A stretch of DNA of 64,000 nucleotides from Megasphaera sp. AM44-1BH (GCF_003467125.1 NZ_QSFA01000004.1:81311-145310); one strand, 5' to 3'; counted from the stretch's first letter, positions 18,578 to 26,908 are shown. The notes: generated by a model from the sequence alone, not told the origin. Made by a program: numbers and translations.

Positions 18578-20143
18578 ATGAATCAAGAGTTACATAATTT
18601 TATTCGTTCATTGCCTACAACGCCATTTTTATTTGTGGGGTCTGGTATTTCAAGACGATATTTTAATTTGCCTGACTGGCGCACGTTATTAACACACTTT
18701 ATTAATATTGTAACGAATCAAGATTCAATTGGATGGGCAAAATATTATCAATCTTTCGGACCAGATTATGCAGATATTGCGGAAGCTCTAAAAGCTGATT
18801 TTGATGCCAGATGGTTTACTGATTCATCGATACGTACATTGCCTTTTGAATTAATGCAAAAAGTTACACAAGAGAATTGTTCTCCATTCAAAGCCGAAAT
18901 AGCCTCTTATATTGACTTAAATTCTAAACTAAACTTGGCCTATAAAGATGAAATTGATATTTTGAAATCACTGACCGCTAGAAATATTGCAGGGTTTATA
19001 ACAACAAACTACGATAATTTTTTAAATATTATTGCACCTGACTATATTACCTTTGTAGGTCAGGAAGAACTACTTTTTAATTCTATACAGAATATTGCTG
19101 AAATTTATAAAATCCATGGTTCAATTTCAAATCCTGATAGTATCATCATTACCAGTAGTGATTATGATAAATTTAACAGAAAAGCTTCTTATCTAACTGC
19201 TAAATTATTAACTATTTTTTTAGAAAATCCAATTATTTTCATTGGTTATTCAATAAGTGATAAGAATATAAGAAATATTATTTTTTCTATCGCCGATTGT
19301 CTTTCAACAGAAAATTTAAAAAAATTAGAAAATAGATTCATTGTGGTGGAATATGATAGAGACAATGGGCCAACTACTATATCACCGTATTCTATGGATA
19401 TTAATGGAACTATCATTCCAATGACTAAAATAACTATGTCAAATTATGCAGATTTATATGAGGCGTTAAAAGAAAAACGTTCCGCACTGCCTGTTAAAAT
19501 GCTACGAATGTTTAAAAATGAATTTTATAATTTTATACTTTCTAGTACACCAACTCAAAAACTGTATGTTGCTGGCATAAATGATGTAAGAGTGGATGAT
19601 GAAGACTTAGTGCTAGCTATTGCTTCTCCTGATCAGCTTGGACCAAAAGGGTTAACAGGAATTGAAGCGGACGAACTATATAAAGATATCTTATTGGATA
19701 CGATACATAATACCGCTGATGAAATTCTCACCTATGCTTATCCTAAAATAATTAAACAAGTTCAAAAGCTTGTAGTATTTAAATATTTAAAAAAAGCATC
19801 TCATGATTACCCTGAAATACGACAAAAGACTAATATTAATTGTTATGATGACTTCTTGAGCCAAACAATAAAGAAAAATCGTTCAAGAAAAGATTATTCC
19901 CATCATACAATTATTGATCTAACACATAATTTGGATTATAAGAATTTAGATTTAGTGGAAAAAGTCAACATGGAAATATGTTTTTTGCCTGAAAAAAATA
20001 TTACTGCAAACAGCTTATATGACCATTTGAAAAAAATTATTGAGAATAATCCTAATATATTTTCTAAAACAACAAAATCAAGTTTTAAGACAGGTTTTCG
20101 TCGTTTAATAAGAATTTATGATTGGTTAAAATACGGTAAATAA
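18578..20143 (+). CDS. SIR2-family protein, probable anti-phage NADase
   Basis: A 521-residue soluble protein. The N-terminal ~270 residues are a SIR2-like (SIR2_2) domain: FLFVGSGISRRYFNLPDWRT (glycine-rich NAD loop), ARNIAGFITTNYDNFLNI (TTNYD), EIYKIHGSIS (catalytic His) and NPIIFIGYSISDKNIRNI (GYSxxDxN). The C-terminal ~230 residues match nothing I recognise and may be the sensor or oligomerisation part. Bacterial stand-alone SIR2 proteins with such extensions are mostly NAD-depleting abortive-infection effectors, which fits the adjacent Septu genes, but the defence role is inferred. The start is supported by AGGAG 7 nt upstream. Codon use is strongly AT-rich, unlike the usp-hlyD operon next to it, suggesting transfer. 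Confidence 0.8.
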   Translation: MNQELHNFIRSLPTTPFLFVGSGISRRYFNLPDWRTLLTHFINIVTNQDSIGWAKYYQSFGPDYADIAEALKADFDARWFTDSSIRTLPFELMQKVTQENCSPFKAEIASYIDLNSKLNLAYKDEIDILKSLTARNIAGFITTNYDNFLNIIAPDYITFVGQEELLFNSIQNIAEIYKIHGSISNPDSIIITSSDYDKFNRKASYLTAKLLTIFLENPIIFIGYSISDKNIRNIIFSIADCLSTENLKKLENRFIVVEYDRDNGPTTISPYSMDINGTIIPMTKITMSNYADLYEALKEKRSALPVKMLRMFKNEFYNFILSSTPTQKLYVAGINDVRVDDEDLVLAIASPDQLGPKGLTGIEADELYKDILLDTIHNTADEILTYAYPKIIKQVQKLVVFKYLKKASHDYPEIRQKTNINCYDDFLSQTIKKNRSRKDYSHHTIIDLTHNLDYKNLDLVEKVNMEICFLPEKNITANSLYDHLKKIIENNPNIFSKTTKSSFKTGFRRLIRIYDWLKYGK

Positions 20144-20147
20144 ATGC

Positions 20148-20266
20148 AAAGGAGCTCGTATTCCAGTGCCTCTTTTAAAGACACCTGATACGAGCTCCTG
20201 CAAATAATCTCTGTCAAGAACCTGTAGATCAGTTCCTCCCAACGGAGAAACCTATAACCAGTTCTT
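20148..20266 (-). ncRNA. predicted ~120-nt small RNA convergent with the SIR2 gene
   Basis: A good promoter (20273-20300, minus strand) fires into 120 nt without an ORF. The predicted transcript has two hairpins. The first, about 20212-20265, pairs AAGAAC with GTTCTT at its base and GTTTCTCC with GGAGGAAC at its tip. The second, 20151-20198, has an 11-bp perfect outer stem (GGAGCTCGTAT) and an imperfect inner stem, and is followed by a T-rich run into 20144, as in an intrinsic terminator. The same hairpin may also end the SIR2 transcript from the other side. I cannot assign it to a known RNA family. Confidence 0.55.
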
Positions 20267-20272
20267 ACCTTT

Positions 20273-20300
20273 AGTATACTTGTTTTTTTCTAAAAATCAA
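20273..20300 (-). promoter_or_regulatory. promoter of the predicted small RNA
   Basis: Minus-strand TTGATT (20295-20300) and TATACT (20273-20278) with a 16-nt A/T-rich spacer. It lies just downstream of the usp stop and points away from it, with no ORF to serve other than the predicted RNA. Confidence 0.6.
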
Positions 20301-20324
20301 GAGGGATATCGGAACATTAACCAG

Positions 20325-20759
20325 CTATTTCATGATCAGGATCGGTACGTGGCTGCGCAGGAGGACGTAGTTGCTGACACTGCCAAGGAGTATTTTTTTC
20401 AGGCCTGACAGGCCGCGGTTGCCGATGATGATGAGGTCTACCGGATGTTCTTCGCTGTATGCTACGATGTTTTGTGCCGGGTCCCCTATCTGGACGACGG
20501 CTTCGGCATGAATCGTATCGGGAATGAGGGGCATGAGTTTCAGAAGCAGTTTGTATCCTTTTTCTTTCAGTTCTCCCGGTATATATCCACCGGTGCTGAC
20601 TTGCTCAAAGGAATTGATTTCTTTATTCATATCTACTACGGTCAGCAGTGTCAGGCTGCTGCCGCATTTTTGTGCCAGATAGACGGCTTTTTCCAGGGCC
20701 CGCCTCGATGGTTCGGATCCATCGACCGGTACCAGTATATGCTGTAATTCTTCATTCAT
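20325..20759 (-). CDS. universal stress protein, UspA family
   Basis: A 144-residue single-domain UspA protein. ILVPVDGSEPSRRALEKAVY opens the fold and the C-terminal GNRGLSGLKKILLGSVSNYV gives the G-x2-G-x9-G-[ST] ATP-binding pattern, so it is likely of the nucleotide-binding subtype. Its ATG overlaps the stop of the ABC-2 permease gene by 4 nt, so it is translationally coupled to the MarR-controlled export operon. A link between stress signalling and this exporter is implied by position only. Confidence 0.9.
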   Translation of the reverse strand: MNEELQHILVPVDGSEPSRRALEKAVYLAQKCGSSLTLLTVVDMNKEINSFEQVSTGGYIPGELKEKGYKLLLKLMPLIPDTIHAEAVVQIGDPAQNIVAYSEEHPVDLIIIGNRGLSGLKKILLGSVSNYVLLRSHVPILIMK

Positions 20760-21892
20760 GACAATTCCTCCTTCTGACGGGCCAATTCTTTCTGTCTCGT
20801 CCCGTAAAAGACCAGGCAGAAGACGATAAGGATGCAGGCGAAATAAATCAGGAATCCGCCAAATTCCGGAGCAATATCCCAGAATCTGGCACCGCGGATC
20901 GTAATGTCTCTTGTAAATTCATATTCCCAGGTAAGGGGAAAGAAATGGGCAAAGTAGCGGACCCACAGGCTTTGCTGCATAATCGGGCTGGTGGCACCAC
21001 CAAGAATAAATCCCATAGGAATAAAGAGTATCATGCGGCTGGCAGCTACGCCGGGGTTGGCTGCATTCCACCCAAAGAGCAGGCTCATCATTCCGACGGC
21101 CGGGATATAGAAGCACTGGGTCAGGAAAAACAGGAGCAGGCTGCCTGCGAAAGCCATGTCATTCAGGAAATGAAGGATGACCATGCCGACGGTAAGTGCC
21201 GTCATGAGGCAGATACAATACGGAACGAGACGGACGAGTATGGCAAACGGAGTTCCCTCCTGCTGGATCCGGGCCAGTTCCCCGGTCATGCGCAGTCTGG
21301 GTATCATACCGATGGTGGCAAAGGTAAAGAACATGGAAGAAAAGAAAAAGAGGAATCCCTGGACTTCCCCATTGTTGGCTGCGGAACCTTGTGGATTGAA
21401 CAGGAGCCGGTCGCGCAGGGTAATGCCCCGTTCTGCCCGGGATGTTGTGGGAGCCGCCAGTTTTTCATTTTCTATCGCCACGATGGCATTGAGTCCTTCT
21501 ATGATATCTGCGTTCTGGGCAATGCTCGTATTGTCATAAAATACGCCAATGGTCCCGGCAGCATCGCTGTAACGGTTCTTTTCCAGATCTTTTGGGAAAT
21601 AGACAACGGCAGCGAACCGGTCCCGGTAAAACAGTGATTTGGGATTGACTGCTGTATGAAGGACCGTATCGATGCGGATATACGGGGAGGCATCCATTTC
21701 GTCGATGACCTGATGGCTGTATTTGGAGTTATCCAGATCGATGACGGCGACCGGGGCATCCTGTATATAGTTATTTCCCAGGAGCACTGTAAATAACACG
21801 GCACAGACCACAGCTACGACCATAGCCACTTTTTCATAAGGCATGCCCATACCGGAAAAGAGAAAAGCCAGCTCACGTTTAAGGGAGTTCAT
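20756..21892 (-). CDS. ABC-2 type transporter permease (YhhJ/YhiP-like)
   Basis: A 378-residue membrane protein with one N-terminal helix (residues ~22-40), a large extracytoplasmic domain (VAVIDLDNSKYSHQVIDEMD and following) and five or six C-terminal helices: the ABC-2 membrane_3 layout. Such permeases work with a HlyD-type adaptor, here the gene upstream with a 14-nt overlap. No ATP-binding subunit is encoded in this operon, so the ATPase must lie elsewhere or the pair acts with another motor. Substrates of related systems are drugs or lipids; none can be inferred here. Confidence 0.82.
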   Translation of the reverse strand: MNSLKRELAFLFSGMGMPYEKVAMVVAVVCAVLFTVLLGNNYIQDAPVAVIDLDNSKYSHQVIDEMDASPYIRIDTVLHTAVNPKSLFYRDRFAAVVYFPKDLEKNRYSDAAGTIGVFYDNTSIAQNADIIEGLNAIVAIENEKLAAPTTSRAERGITLRDRLLFNPQGSAANNGEVQGFLFFFSSMFFTFATIGMIPRLRMTGELARIQQEGTPFAILVRLVPYCICLMTALTVGMVILHFLNDMAFAGSLLLFFLTQCFYIPAVGMMSLLFGWNAANPGVAASRMILFIPMGFILGGATSPIMQQSLWVRYFAHFFPLTWEYEFTRDITIRGARFWDIAPEFGGFLIYFACILIVFCLVFYGTRQKELARQKEELS

Positions 21893-23000
21893 GATCGGTC
21901 ACCTCGATTGTCTGACCCGGCAGTACTTTTTCTTCCGGATTGGTGTAGACGCGGATTTGGAAAGCCGTAAGGTCGGCCTGTCCTTTTTCTCTCGTGCCCT
22001 TCAGGTCGGCAAAGCCCGGTGCCTGGGTGATAAACCGTATTGTACCGGCTACACGATGTCCATCCGTTATGGCCGTACCGGACAGGTCCTGCCCTTCGTG
22101 AAGGCGTACAGCCTGTTTTTCACTGACATAGATATCATAATATTTCCGTTTGCTTTCCAGGAGGATGACCGGCGTATCGGCCTGAATCATTTCTCCTTTC
22201 TTGGCCAGCAGTTTCAGTATTTTACCATCCTCCGGCGCTCTCAGGGTCAGGCGGTCTTTTTGTACTTCCAGCTGTTGCAGCTGTACGCGTAGCTGGTTGC
22301 GCTGCTGGACCAGGGATTCCCTGTCATGTCCCTTATTGGCTACAGTCTGGCGCTGTTCTTCAATCTGCGGCAGTACCATGGTATTCGTATCACCGGTATC
22401 CACGGCTCCGCCCAGTAATTTAGCCAGGCCTTCCTGCTGCTGGTTCATGGCAGCCTGGGCTACAGATAGAGCTGCTTCCGAGTCGTCCATATCGGATTTG
22501 GCGATGGCTCCCTGACTATACAGGGCCATTTTACGGTCGTAATCCCTCTGAGCATTGACCAGTGTGGCCGCGGCCGAATCGATAGCTGCACGCTGCTGAT
22601 CTATCTGGCGCCGGCTTTCCTGTTCTGTCGTATTGGTCTGGGCAAAGCCAATCTGTATAGACCCTTCCATGGATTGTATCTGTGCATCGAGCTGAGCAAT
22701 CTGGGCCCGGGTCTTGGCGATATCGAGGTCTACATCGGTACTGTCAAGTTCCATCAGGATATCGCCGGCTTTTACTTCCTGCGATTCCTTCACGGCTTCC
22801 CGGATCAGTTTGCCACTGACTGATTGAAAGGATACTTTTACCTGCTCTGCCGTGACGATACCATCTTTTTTGATGATGCCCTGAGCGACGGCATCATTTC
22901 CCTTATACAGCAGCAGAATTCCGCCGGCAATGAGGACGATGATAAAGAATATCCCCATATGCATCGCTTTTCTGCGCCATATCATATTTTGTCCGTCCAT
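21879..23000 (-). CDS. HlyD/EmrA-family membrane fusion (periplasmic adaptor) protein
   Basis: A 373-residue adaptor. A single N-terminal helix (about residues 15-32) is followed by the first lipoyl half-motif (VSFQSVSGKLIREAVKESQE ... AGDILMELD), a long alpha-hairpin coiled coil (~75-230) and the second lipoyl half (LTLRAPEDGKILKLLAKKGE), then a beta-barrel domain. It bridges the inner-membrane permease and an outer-membrane channel, consistent with a diderm cell. An operator-like palindrome (23028-23045) lies just upstream, so it may have its own MarR-regulated promoter besides read-through from marR. Confidence 0.9.
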   Translation of the reverse strand: MDGQNMIWRRKAMHMGIFFIIVLIAGGILLLYKGNDAVAQGIIKKDGIVTAEQVKVSFQSVSGKLIREAVKESQEVKAGDILMELDSTDVDLDIAKTRAQIAQLDAQIQSMEGSIQIGFAQTNTTEQESRRQIDQQRAAIDSAAATLVNAQRDYDRKMALYSQGAIAKSDMDDSEAALSVAQAAMNQQQEGLAKLLGGAVDTGDTNTMVLPQIEEQRQTVANKGHDRESLVQQRNQLRVQLQQLEVQKDRLTLRAPEDGKILKLLAKKGEMIQADTPVILLESKRKYYDIYVSEKQAVRLHEGQDLSGTAITDGHRVAGTIRFITQAPGFADLKGTREKGQADLTAFQIRVYTNPEEKVLPGQTIEVTDHELP

Positions 23001-23027
23001 ACTAAACAGTCCTTCCTGTCTATATAT

Positions 23028-23045
23028 TTAGCTAGCTAACTAATT
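23028..23045. promoter_or_regulatory. probable MarR operator upstream of the hlyD-like gene
   Basis: TTAGCTAGCTAA (23028-23039) is a perfect 12-bp palindrome. The 12-mer AATTAGTTAGCT occurs here on the minus strand (23034-23045) and again on the plus strand at 23580-23591, in front of the marR gene. Two copies of the same word at the two ends of marR suggest that one regulator binds both. Confidence 0.6.
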
Positions 23046-23079
23046 ATGTACGATATCACACAGGTCCTGTCAGGCAGAC

Positions 23080-23565
23080 TTATCCTGTCAGTTTCTTCAG
23101 CAGGCCGATGAGTTCGTTTTGTTCCTGTTCCGTGAGCCGTCCCATGAGCTTCGTAATGCGCAGATAGTGACCGGGCAGTACTTTTTCTGTATAGGCCTTC
23201 CCGGCTGGTGTCAGCAACAGTTTCTTTGTCCGCCGGTCTTCCTGGCTCGACCGGGCTTCTACTAATCCATCCCGTACCAGTCGCTGTGACATGACACTGA
23301 TTGTCGCTTTGGTCACTCCCGTCTTTTCTGCCAGGTAACTCGGTGCAATGCCTTCCGGATGCTGGTGCAGGACAATGAGGACCCGCAGTTTACCTTCGCT
23401 GAGTTGATATTTCTTTTCCAAGACGTCATTGATATCGCATCGTATTTCTTCGGCAGCCTGCATGATGCGCAGCATGGCCAGTACTGCCGGAGGATTGATT
23501 TCAGGCATCAGGCTGGCATGTTGTTCCAGTTCTTCCCTTGTCGGAAACGCTTCTATTTTCATCAT
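23080..23565 (-). CDS. MarR-family transcriptional regulator
   Basis: A winged-helix regulator of about 161 residues. The HTH region reads LSEGKLRVLIVLHQHPEGI, SYLAEKTGVTKATISVMSQR, and the wing is LVEARSSQEDRRTKKLLLTP, with the conserved D-R-R of MarR proteins. I chose the ATG at 23565 because AAAGGG lies 6 nt upstream; the longer frame from 23631 would place the promoter inside the gene. It heads the hlyD-permease-usp run and most likely represses its own promoter and the exporter until a small phenolic or drug-like ligand binds. Confidence 0.88.
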   Translation of the reverse strand: MMKIEAFPTREELEQHASLMPEINPPAVLAMLRIMQAAEEIRCDINDVLEKKYQLSEGKLRVLIVLHQHPEGIAPSYLAEKTGVTKATISVMSQRLVRDGLVEARSSQEDRRTKKLLLTPAGKAYTEKVLPGHYLRITKLMGRLTEQEQNELIGLLKKLTG

Positions 23566-23582
23566 TGTCATCCCTTTATAAT

Positions 23583-23630
23583 TAGTTAGCTTATTAACTA
23601 TTAGTATAGACACTTTTCTGAATTTGTCCA
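23583..23630 (-). promoter_or_regulatory. marR promoter with overlapping operator
   Basis: Minus-strand TGGACA (23625-23630) and TATACT (23603-23608) are 16 nt apart. Immediately downstream, TAGTTA-N6-TAACTA (23583-23600) is a perfect inverted repeat covering the likely transcription start, ideal for autorepression. Confidence 0.72.
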
Positions 23631-23649
23631 TACTTAAGCCTTCTTTCCT

Positions 23650-24300
23650 TCATTGGGGCTGTTGCGTCCCATGCTCCAGTCCACGATAATACCAGCGGAC
23701 GAAATACAATTGAAGCAGATATACCAGAAATTCCATTTCCTCTTCCAGATTTTCATCAAAAGGTCCGCCTGTCAGGAGTCCTTTATCAGCGATTGCTGCT
23801 ACGATTGCGGCTGCTATAATTAAGAAGAAGGCCGGAACAGGAACGGGGATTTCCAGGAAAATTCTCCTCCAGGGCATGAGCACAATGAATGCCAGCATAG
23901 TCACCATAATGATCACGGCAATGATGCCATGGATAACTACATGATGTGGCAGGGAATGCATACTGACAAATACAGGTCCGTGATTGGTCATCGTTTTCAG
24001 CATAAAGACACGGCCCCAGCTCAGTTCTCTGCCCAGTAGGATGAGAAAATAGAGGCTTATAGCCAGCCACAGACTATGATGGTAGCATCCACGGGCTTTG
24101 CGGAAAAGAGCAATACAACAGACCGCTCCGGCGGCCAGGACGATATTCTGCAACATCTCCAGCGGCCCATTTTCCCAGCCGGCCCACGGCGGAAACAAGA
24201 ACGCAGCAGGAAATGCCATAAGAAAATAGAGACACGCCCAAAAGGGGACACCGCATCTCTTCCATCGGATTATAAGATTATGTACTATCATGGGCATCAC
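23650..24300 (-). CDS. multi-pass membrane protein of unknown function
   Basis: A 216-residue very hydrophobic protein with six or so predicted helices (for example FWACLYFLMAFPAAFLF, ILILLGRELSWG-type segments, IAVIIMVTMLAFIVLM and ALFLIIAAAIVAAIADKG-like stretches). No family motif is recognised. GRELSWGRVF and the late acidic ENLEEEMEFLVYLLQLYFVR are reminiscent of small uncharacterised inner-membrane proteins. It follows marR divergently spaced by 18 nt on the same strand and has no visible partner. Confidence 0.6.
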   Translation of the reverse strand: MMPMIVHNLIIRWKRCGVPFWACLYFLMAFPAAFLFPPWAGWENGPLEMLQNIVLAAGAVCCIALFRKARGCYHHSLWLAISLYFLILLGRELSWGRVFMLKTMTNHGPVFVSMHSLPHHVVIHGIIAVIIMVTMLAFIVLMPWRRIFLEIPVPVPAFFLIIAAAIVAAIADKGLLTGGPFDENLEEEMEFLVYLLQLYFVRWYYRGLEHGTQQPQ

Positions 24301-24416
24301 CTTGTATACTACTATTTCTTTTATTATATCATATTTAAAGGCTGCCCATAATAGACATATTTACAGAATCTGCCCAATCCCATCTGTCGGGACCGGGCAG
24401 AGTTTATCAGTACAGG

Positions 24417-25016
24417 CTATTCTAGGCCAAGTTTCTTTTTCCAATAGCCGGAATAGACGACCGACATGGGGTTATGAGTCAGTACGCGGTCTTTAACTAC
24501 CAGCGTCGTGACAGGACCTTTGCAAGTCTGGGCAAAAAGCGCGTCATGACCAACGCAGAGACCGGCCGATACAAATAATTGGCAGTTCTGCTTATTGAGA
24601 AAATCAGCCTGGCCTTTTGGATTACACATGCATTCCACAGGGGCATGGGGATTTACTTTTTTCAGACCTAGGACGTCTTTTTCGACACCGCAATTTTTAC
24701 AGCAGACAGAATACACTTCGAACTCCTTGGACAAGTAAGCAGCAAACAGACGGGCTTCTTCGGCAATGCCAATACAAAAGCCGATACCAATTTTTGTATA
24801 ACCCATTTTTCTGGCAAAAGCTGCCGTTTCCTGCAGGCGTGTATATTTCATATAATATGTAGCTTCTACATAAGCCGCGGCATCCATGATGCGCCGTTCT
24901 TCCTCATTATATAATGCCAGTACTTCTTCTGGTTGTACACCCGTACAACTTTTTCCTAATTTGGCACACATATGATTACAATTACAATTGGCACAATCTC
25001 CTAACATTGAAATCAT
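24417..25016 (-). CDS. DUF1847 family cysteine-rich protein
   Basis: A 199-residue protein. The N-terminus MISMLGDCANCNCNHMCAKL plus SCTGVQPEEV and the later VCCKNCGVEKD and VECMCNPKGQADFLNKQ supply many cysteines, and CQLFVSAGLCVGHDALF is the conserved core. This is the DUF1847 pattern, presumed to bind a metal or Fe-S centre; its function is unknown. It is preceded by a good purine-rich ribosome site. A GC-rich inverted repeat (24370-24402) without a U-tract follows the stop codon and may be a weak terminator; otherwise 24301-24416 holds nothing. Confidence 0.78.
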   Translation of the reverse strand: MISMLGDCANCNCNHMCAKLGKSCTGVQPEEVLALYNEEERRIMDAAAYVEATYYMKYTRLQETAAFARKMGYTKIGIGFCIGIAEEARLFAAYLSKEFEVYSVCCKNCGVEKDVLGLKKVNPHAPVECMCNPKGQADFLNKQNCQLFVSAGLCVGHDALFAQTCKGPVTTLVVKDRVLTHNPMSVVYSGYWKKKLGLE

Positions 25017-25045
25017 CTCCTCTTTCCGTCATTTCTTTTAGTATA

Positions 25046-26221
25046 CTACGAGTTAACCAGGAAGTACTCCGATTGTTTGTATACCTCTTCTGTAATATCC
25101 TGCCCGATTCCCGGGAGATCCGGAACGGCATACTGTCCGTTTACAGGCTGGTAATCGTATTGGACCAGTTCCCTGTATTCCTTCAGTAAGGTTTTCTGGT
25201 GATGTTCATGAATGATAAAATTAGGAATAGCCGCTTCCGCCTGAATCGCTGCCGCTTCTGCTACTCCCGTACCGGCAACGTGGGCTTGTACGGTGATTTC
25301 ATATGCATGGGCCATATCTGCAATTTTCCGGAATTCAGAAAATCCTCCGCATGACCCCAGATCAGGCTGTATAACATCCAATGACCGGTCTGTAAAATAT
25401 GGCAGATAGCCAAAGCGGGAGTAAATCCGTTCTCCTGATGCCAGGGGGATATGTATATCATGTTTTGCAATCCGGAGCAGTGATGGATTTAAGGGTGTAT
25501 TGATTTCTTCATATAAATATATATTATATTTTTCGATTGCCCTTGCAAATTGAATGGCACTAGTAATATCCGTACGGCCATGATTTTCAATGATTATGTC
25601 CACATCCGGACCAATCGTTTCCCGGATTGCCTGTACCCGTTCTTCGCCTAACGCAATAACCCAATGAGGTAAAGGACCTTCTACCCGGGGAATGGTTTTG
25701 CCTTCCCGGTCAAAGGAAAGGACGTCTACCTTTATAGCATCATATCCATCGTCCAGGGCATGCTGTGCTTCTGCCACATAGTCTTCTGTTTTTCCCCGCG
25801 CGTATCGTTCTGGTCCCCAGCCCAGTTGCAGCTGCGATGCGTATGCCCGCAACGAGGAATGCGTTTTTCCTCCCAGCAGCTGATAGACGGGAACTCCGAG
25901 TGCCTTTCCTTTGATATCCCACAAGGCTATATCCAGCGCGGAAATGGCCGTAAAAATGACCGTGCCGCCACCCTGGCCCCAAAATGTTTTCTTGAATAAG
26001 GTTTCCCAGATTTTCTCTGTGGCAAAGGGGTCCTGTCCGATAAGCAGGGAACTGAAATCCCGGATAGCTCCTACAGCACCGCTGCCGCCTTTTCCGTAGG
26101 CCATTCCGGCTTCTCCGATTCCATATATCCCTTCATCCGTCGATACCTTGACTAAAATTGGACGTTGTCCCGACTGCGGACGTGTAGTAACGTAAAATAT
26201 TTCTACTTGTGTGATTTTCAT
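25046..26221 (-). CDS. enolase-superfamily dehydratase (mandelate racemase/galactonate dehydratase group)
   Basis: A 391-residue enzyme. The N-terminal capping domain contains GIGEAGMAYGKG and the 'FTAISALDIALWDIKGKALG' segment. In the barrel, AIKVDVLSFD gives the Lys/Asp metal end, DVDIIIENHGRTD and YLYEEINTPLNP supply the Glu ligands, and TVQAHVAGTGVAEAAA contains the barrel His, matching the galactonate-dehydratase-like branch of acid-sugar dehydratases. Substrate is probably an aldonate but is not certain. It follows a decayed ABC transporter of sulfonate type, with which it may once have formed an operon. Confidence 0.8.
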   Translation of the reverse strand: MKITQVEIFYVTTRPQSGQRPILVKVSTDEGIYGIGEAGMAYGKGGSGAVGAIRDFSSLLIGQDPFATEKIWETLFKKTFWGQGGGTVIFTAISALDIALWDIKGKALGVPVYQLLGGKTHSSLRAYASQLQLGWGPERYARGKTEDYVAEAQHALDDGYDAIKVDVLSFDREGKTIPRVEGPLPHWVIALGEERVQAIRETIGPDVDIIIENHGRTDITSAIQFARAIEKYNIYLYEEINTPLNPSLLRIAKHDIHIPLASGERIYSRFGYLPYFTDRSLDVIQPDLGSCGGFSEFRKIADMAHAYEITVQAHVAGTGVAEAAAIQAEAAIPNFIIHEHHQKTLLKEYRELVQYDYQPVNGQYAVPDLPGIGQDITEEVYKQSEYFLVNS

Positions 26222-26242
26222 GTGAAATTCCTCCTCAATAGA

Positions 26243-26560
26243 TCATACAATTTTTTTCTGTGGTTTCATAATGCCGTCTAAAATGTGTTTTTCATACTGA
26301 ATCGTTTCTGGTCCTTTTCTATGGGGGCGGCCGAGTTCGATTGGCTGATTCATCTGGATATGCCCGTCTTCTATGAGAACAACCCGGTCAGCCAGATAGA
26401 CGGCTTCGCTGACATCGTGTGTCACAAGAACCAGAGTAAACCCCAGTTCCTGCCAGAGCCGTTCAATCAGACGCTGCATTTGCAGGCGGGTCAGTGCATC
26501 GAGAGCACTGAGCGGTTCATCGAGCAACAGTACCCGCGGCCGGCCAATCAGTGCCCGTGC
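26243..26560 (-). pseudogene. ABC transporter ATP-binding subunit, 3' fragment (SsuB/TauB-like)
   Basis: Only the C-terminal ~105 codons remain: [20 protein letters not shown] (signature end, Walker B, D-loop), [20 protein letters not shown] (switch His) and the tail [20 protein letters not shown], typical of nitrate/sulfonate/taurine importers. Walker A and the LSGG motif are missing. In the same frame a TAG occurs at 26561-26563, exactly where the reading frame of the solute-binding fragment ends. The piece is therefore the downstream side of a deletion that fused it to the ssuA-like fragment. It cannot hydrolyse ATP. Confidence 0.85.
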
Positions 26561-26826
26561 CTAAAAAGGAAATACTGGGCTGTCGTAGATTTGACATAAG
26601 CTACTTTTTTCCCTTTCAGGTCGGCGACTGTATGAATAGATGCTTTGCTTTTCGGGCCTGTAATCAGTTCCTGATCCAAGGTTGATCCTTTTCGTATAGC
26701 GACGATTTTGAAATTCCCGCCATTATTGCTTAGTGAAGCAAAGATAGGTGGTATCTGACTGCCACAGCCCGCCAGTCCCAGAACAAGAAAACAGAGTACA
26801 ATAAACAGAATTGATATTTTTTTCAT
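26548..26826 (-). pseudogene. sulfonate-type solute-binding lipoprotein, truncated (SsuA-like)
   Basis: The fragment starts with a lipoprotein signal (MKKISILFIVLCFLVLGLAG then Cys) and then jumps to QIPPIFASLSNNGGNFKIVA, which in complete SsuA/TauA proteins lies 60-70 residues further on. It ends [20 protein letters not shown] followed by His-Gly-His-stop at the junction with the ATPase fragment. So it lacks one internal block and the entire C-terminal lobe. The region between it and the ATPase would normally contain a permease gene, lost in the same deletion. It cannot bind substrate. Confidence 0.85.
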
Positions 26827-26847
26827 AACATTTCCCCCTTTGGCAAT

Positions 26848-26908
26848 AAAAAAAGCTGAATGCACCCGGTACGCCTTCCTTGATGGCATACGTACCAGGT
26901 GATTCAGC
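26848..26908 (-). terminator. intrinsic terminator after the yezD-like gene
   Basis: Two arms, 26855-26873 and 26890-26908, pair with few mismatches (GCTGAAT...CGTACC-type pairing). On the minus strand seven U residues follow (A-run 26848-26854). The stem begins inside the yezD stop codon region. It separates yezD from the transporter remnant. Confidence 0.8.

Noticed and set aside
24370..24402. terminator after the DUF1847 gene
   Set aside because: Inverted repeat is present but lacks a U-tract, so it is mentioned only in the gene entry.
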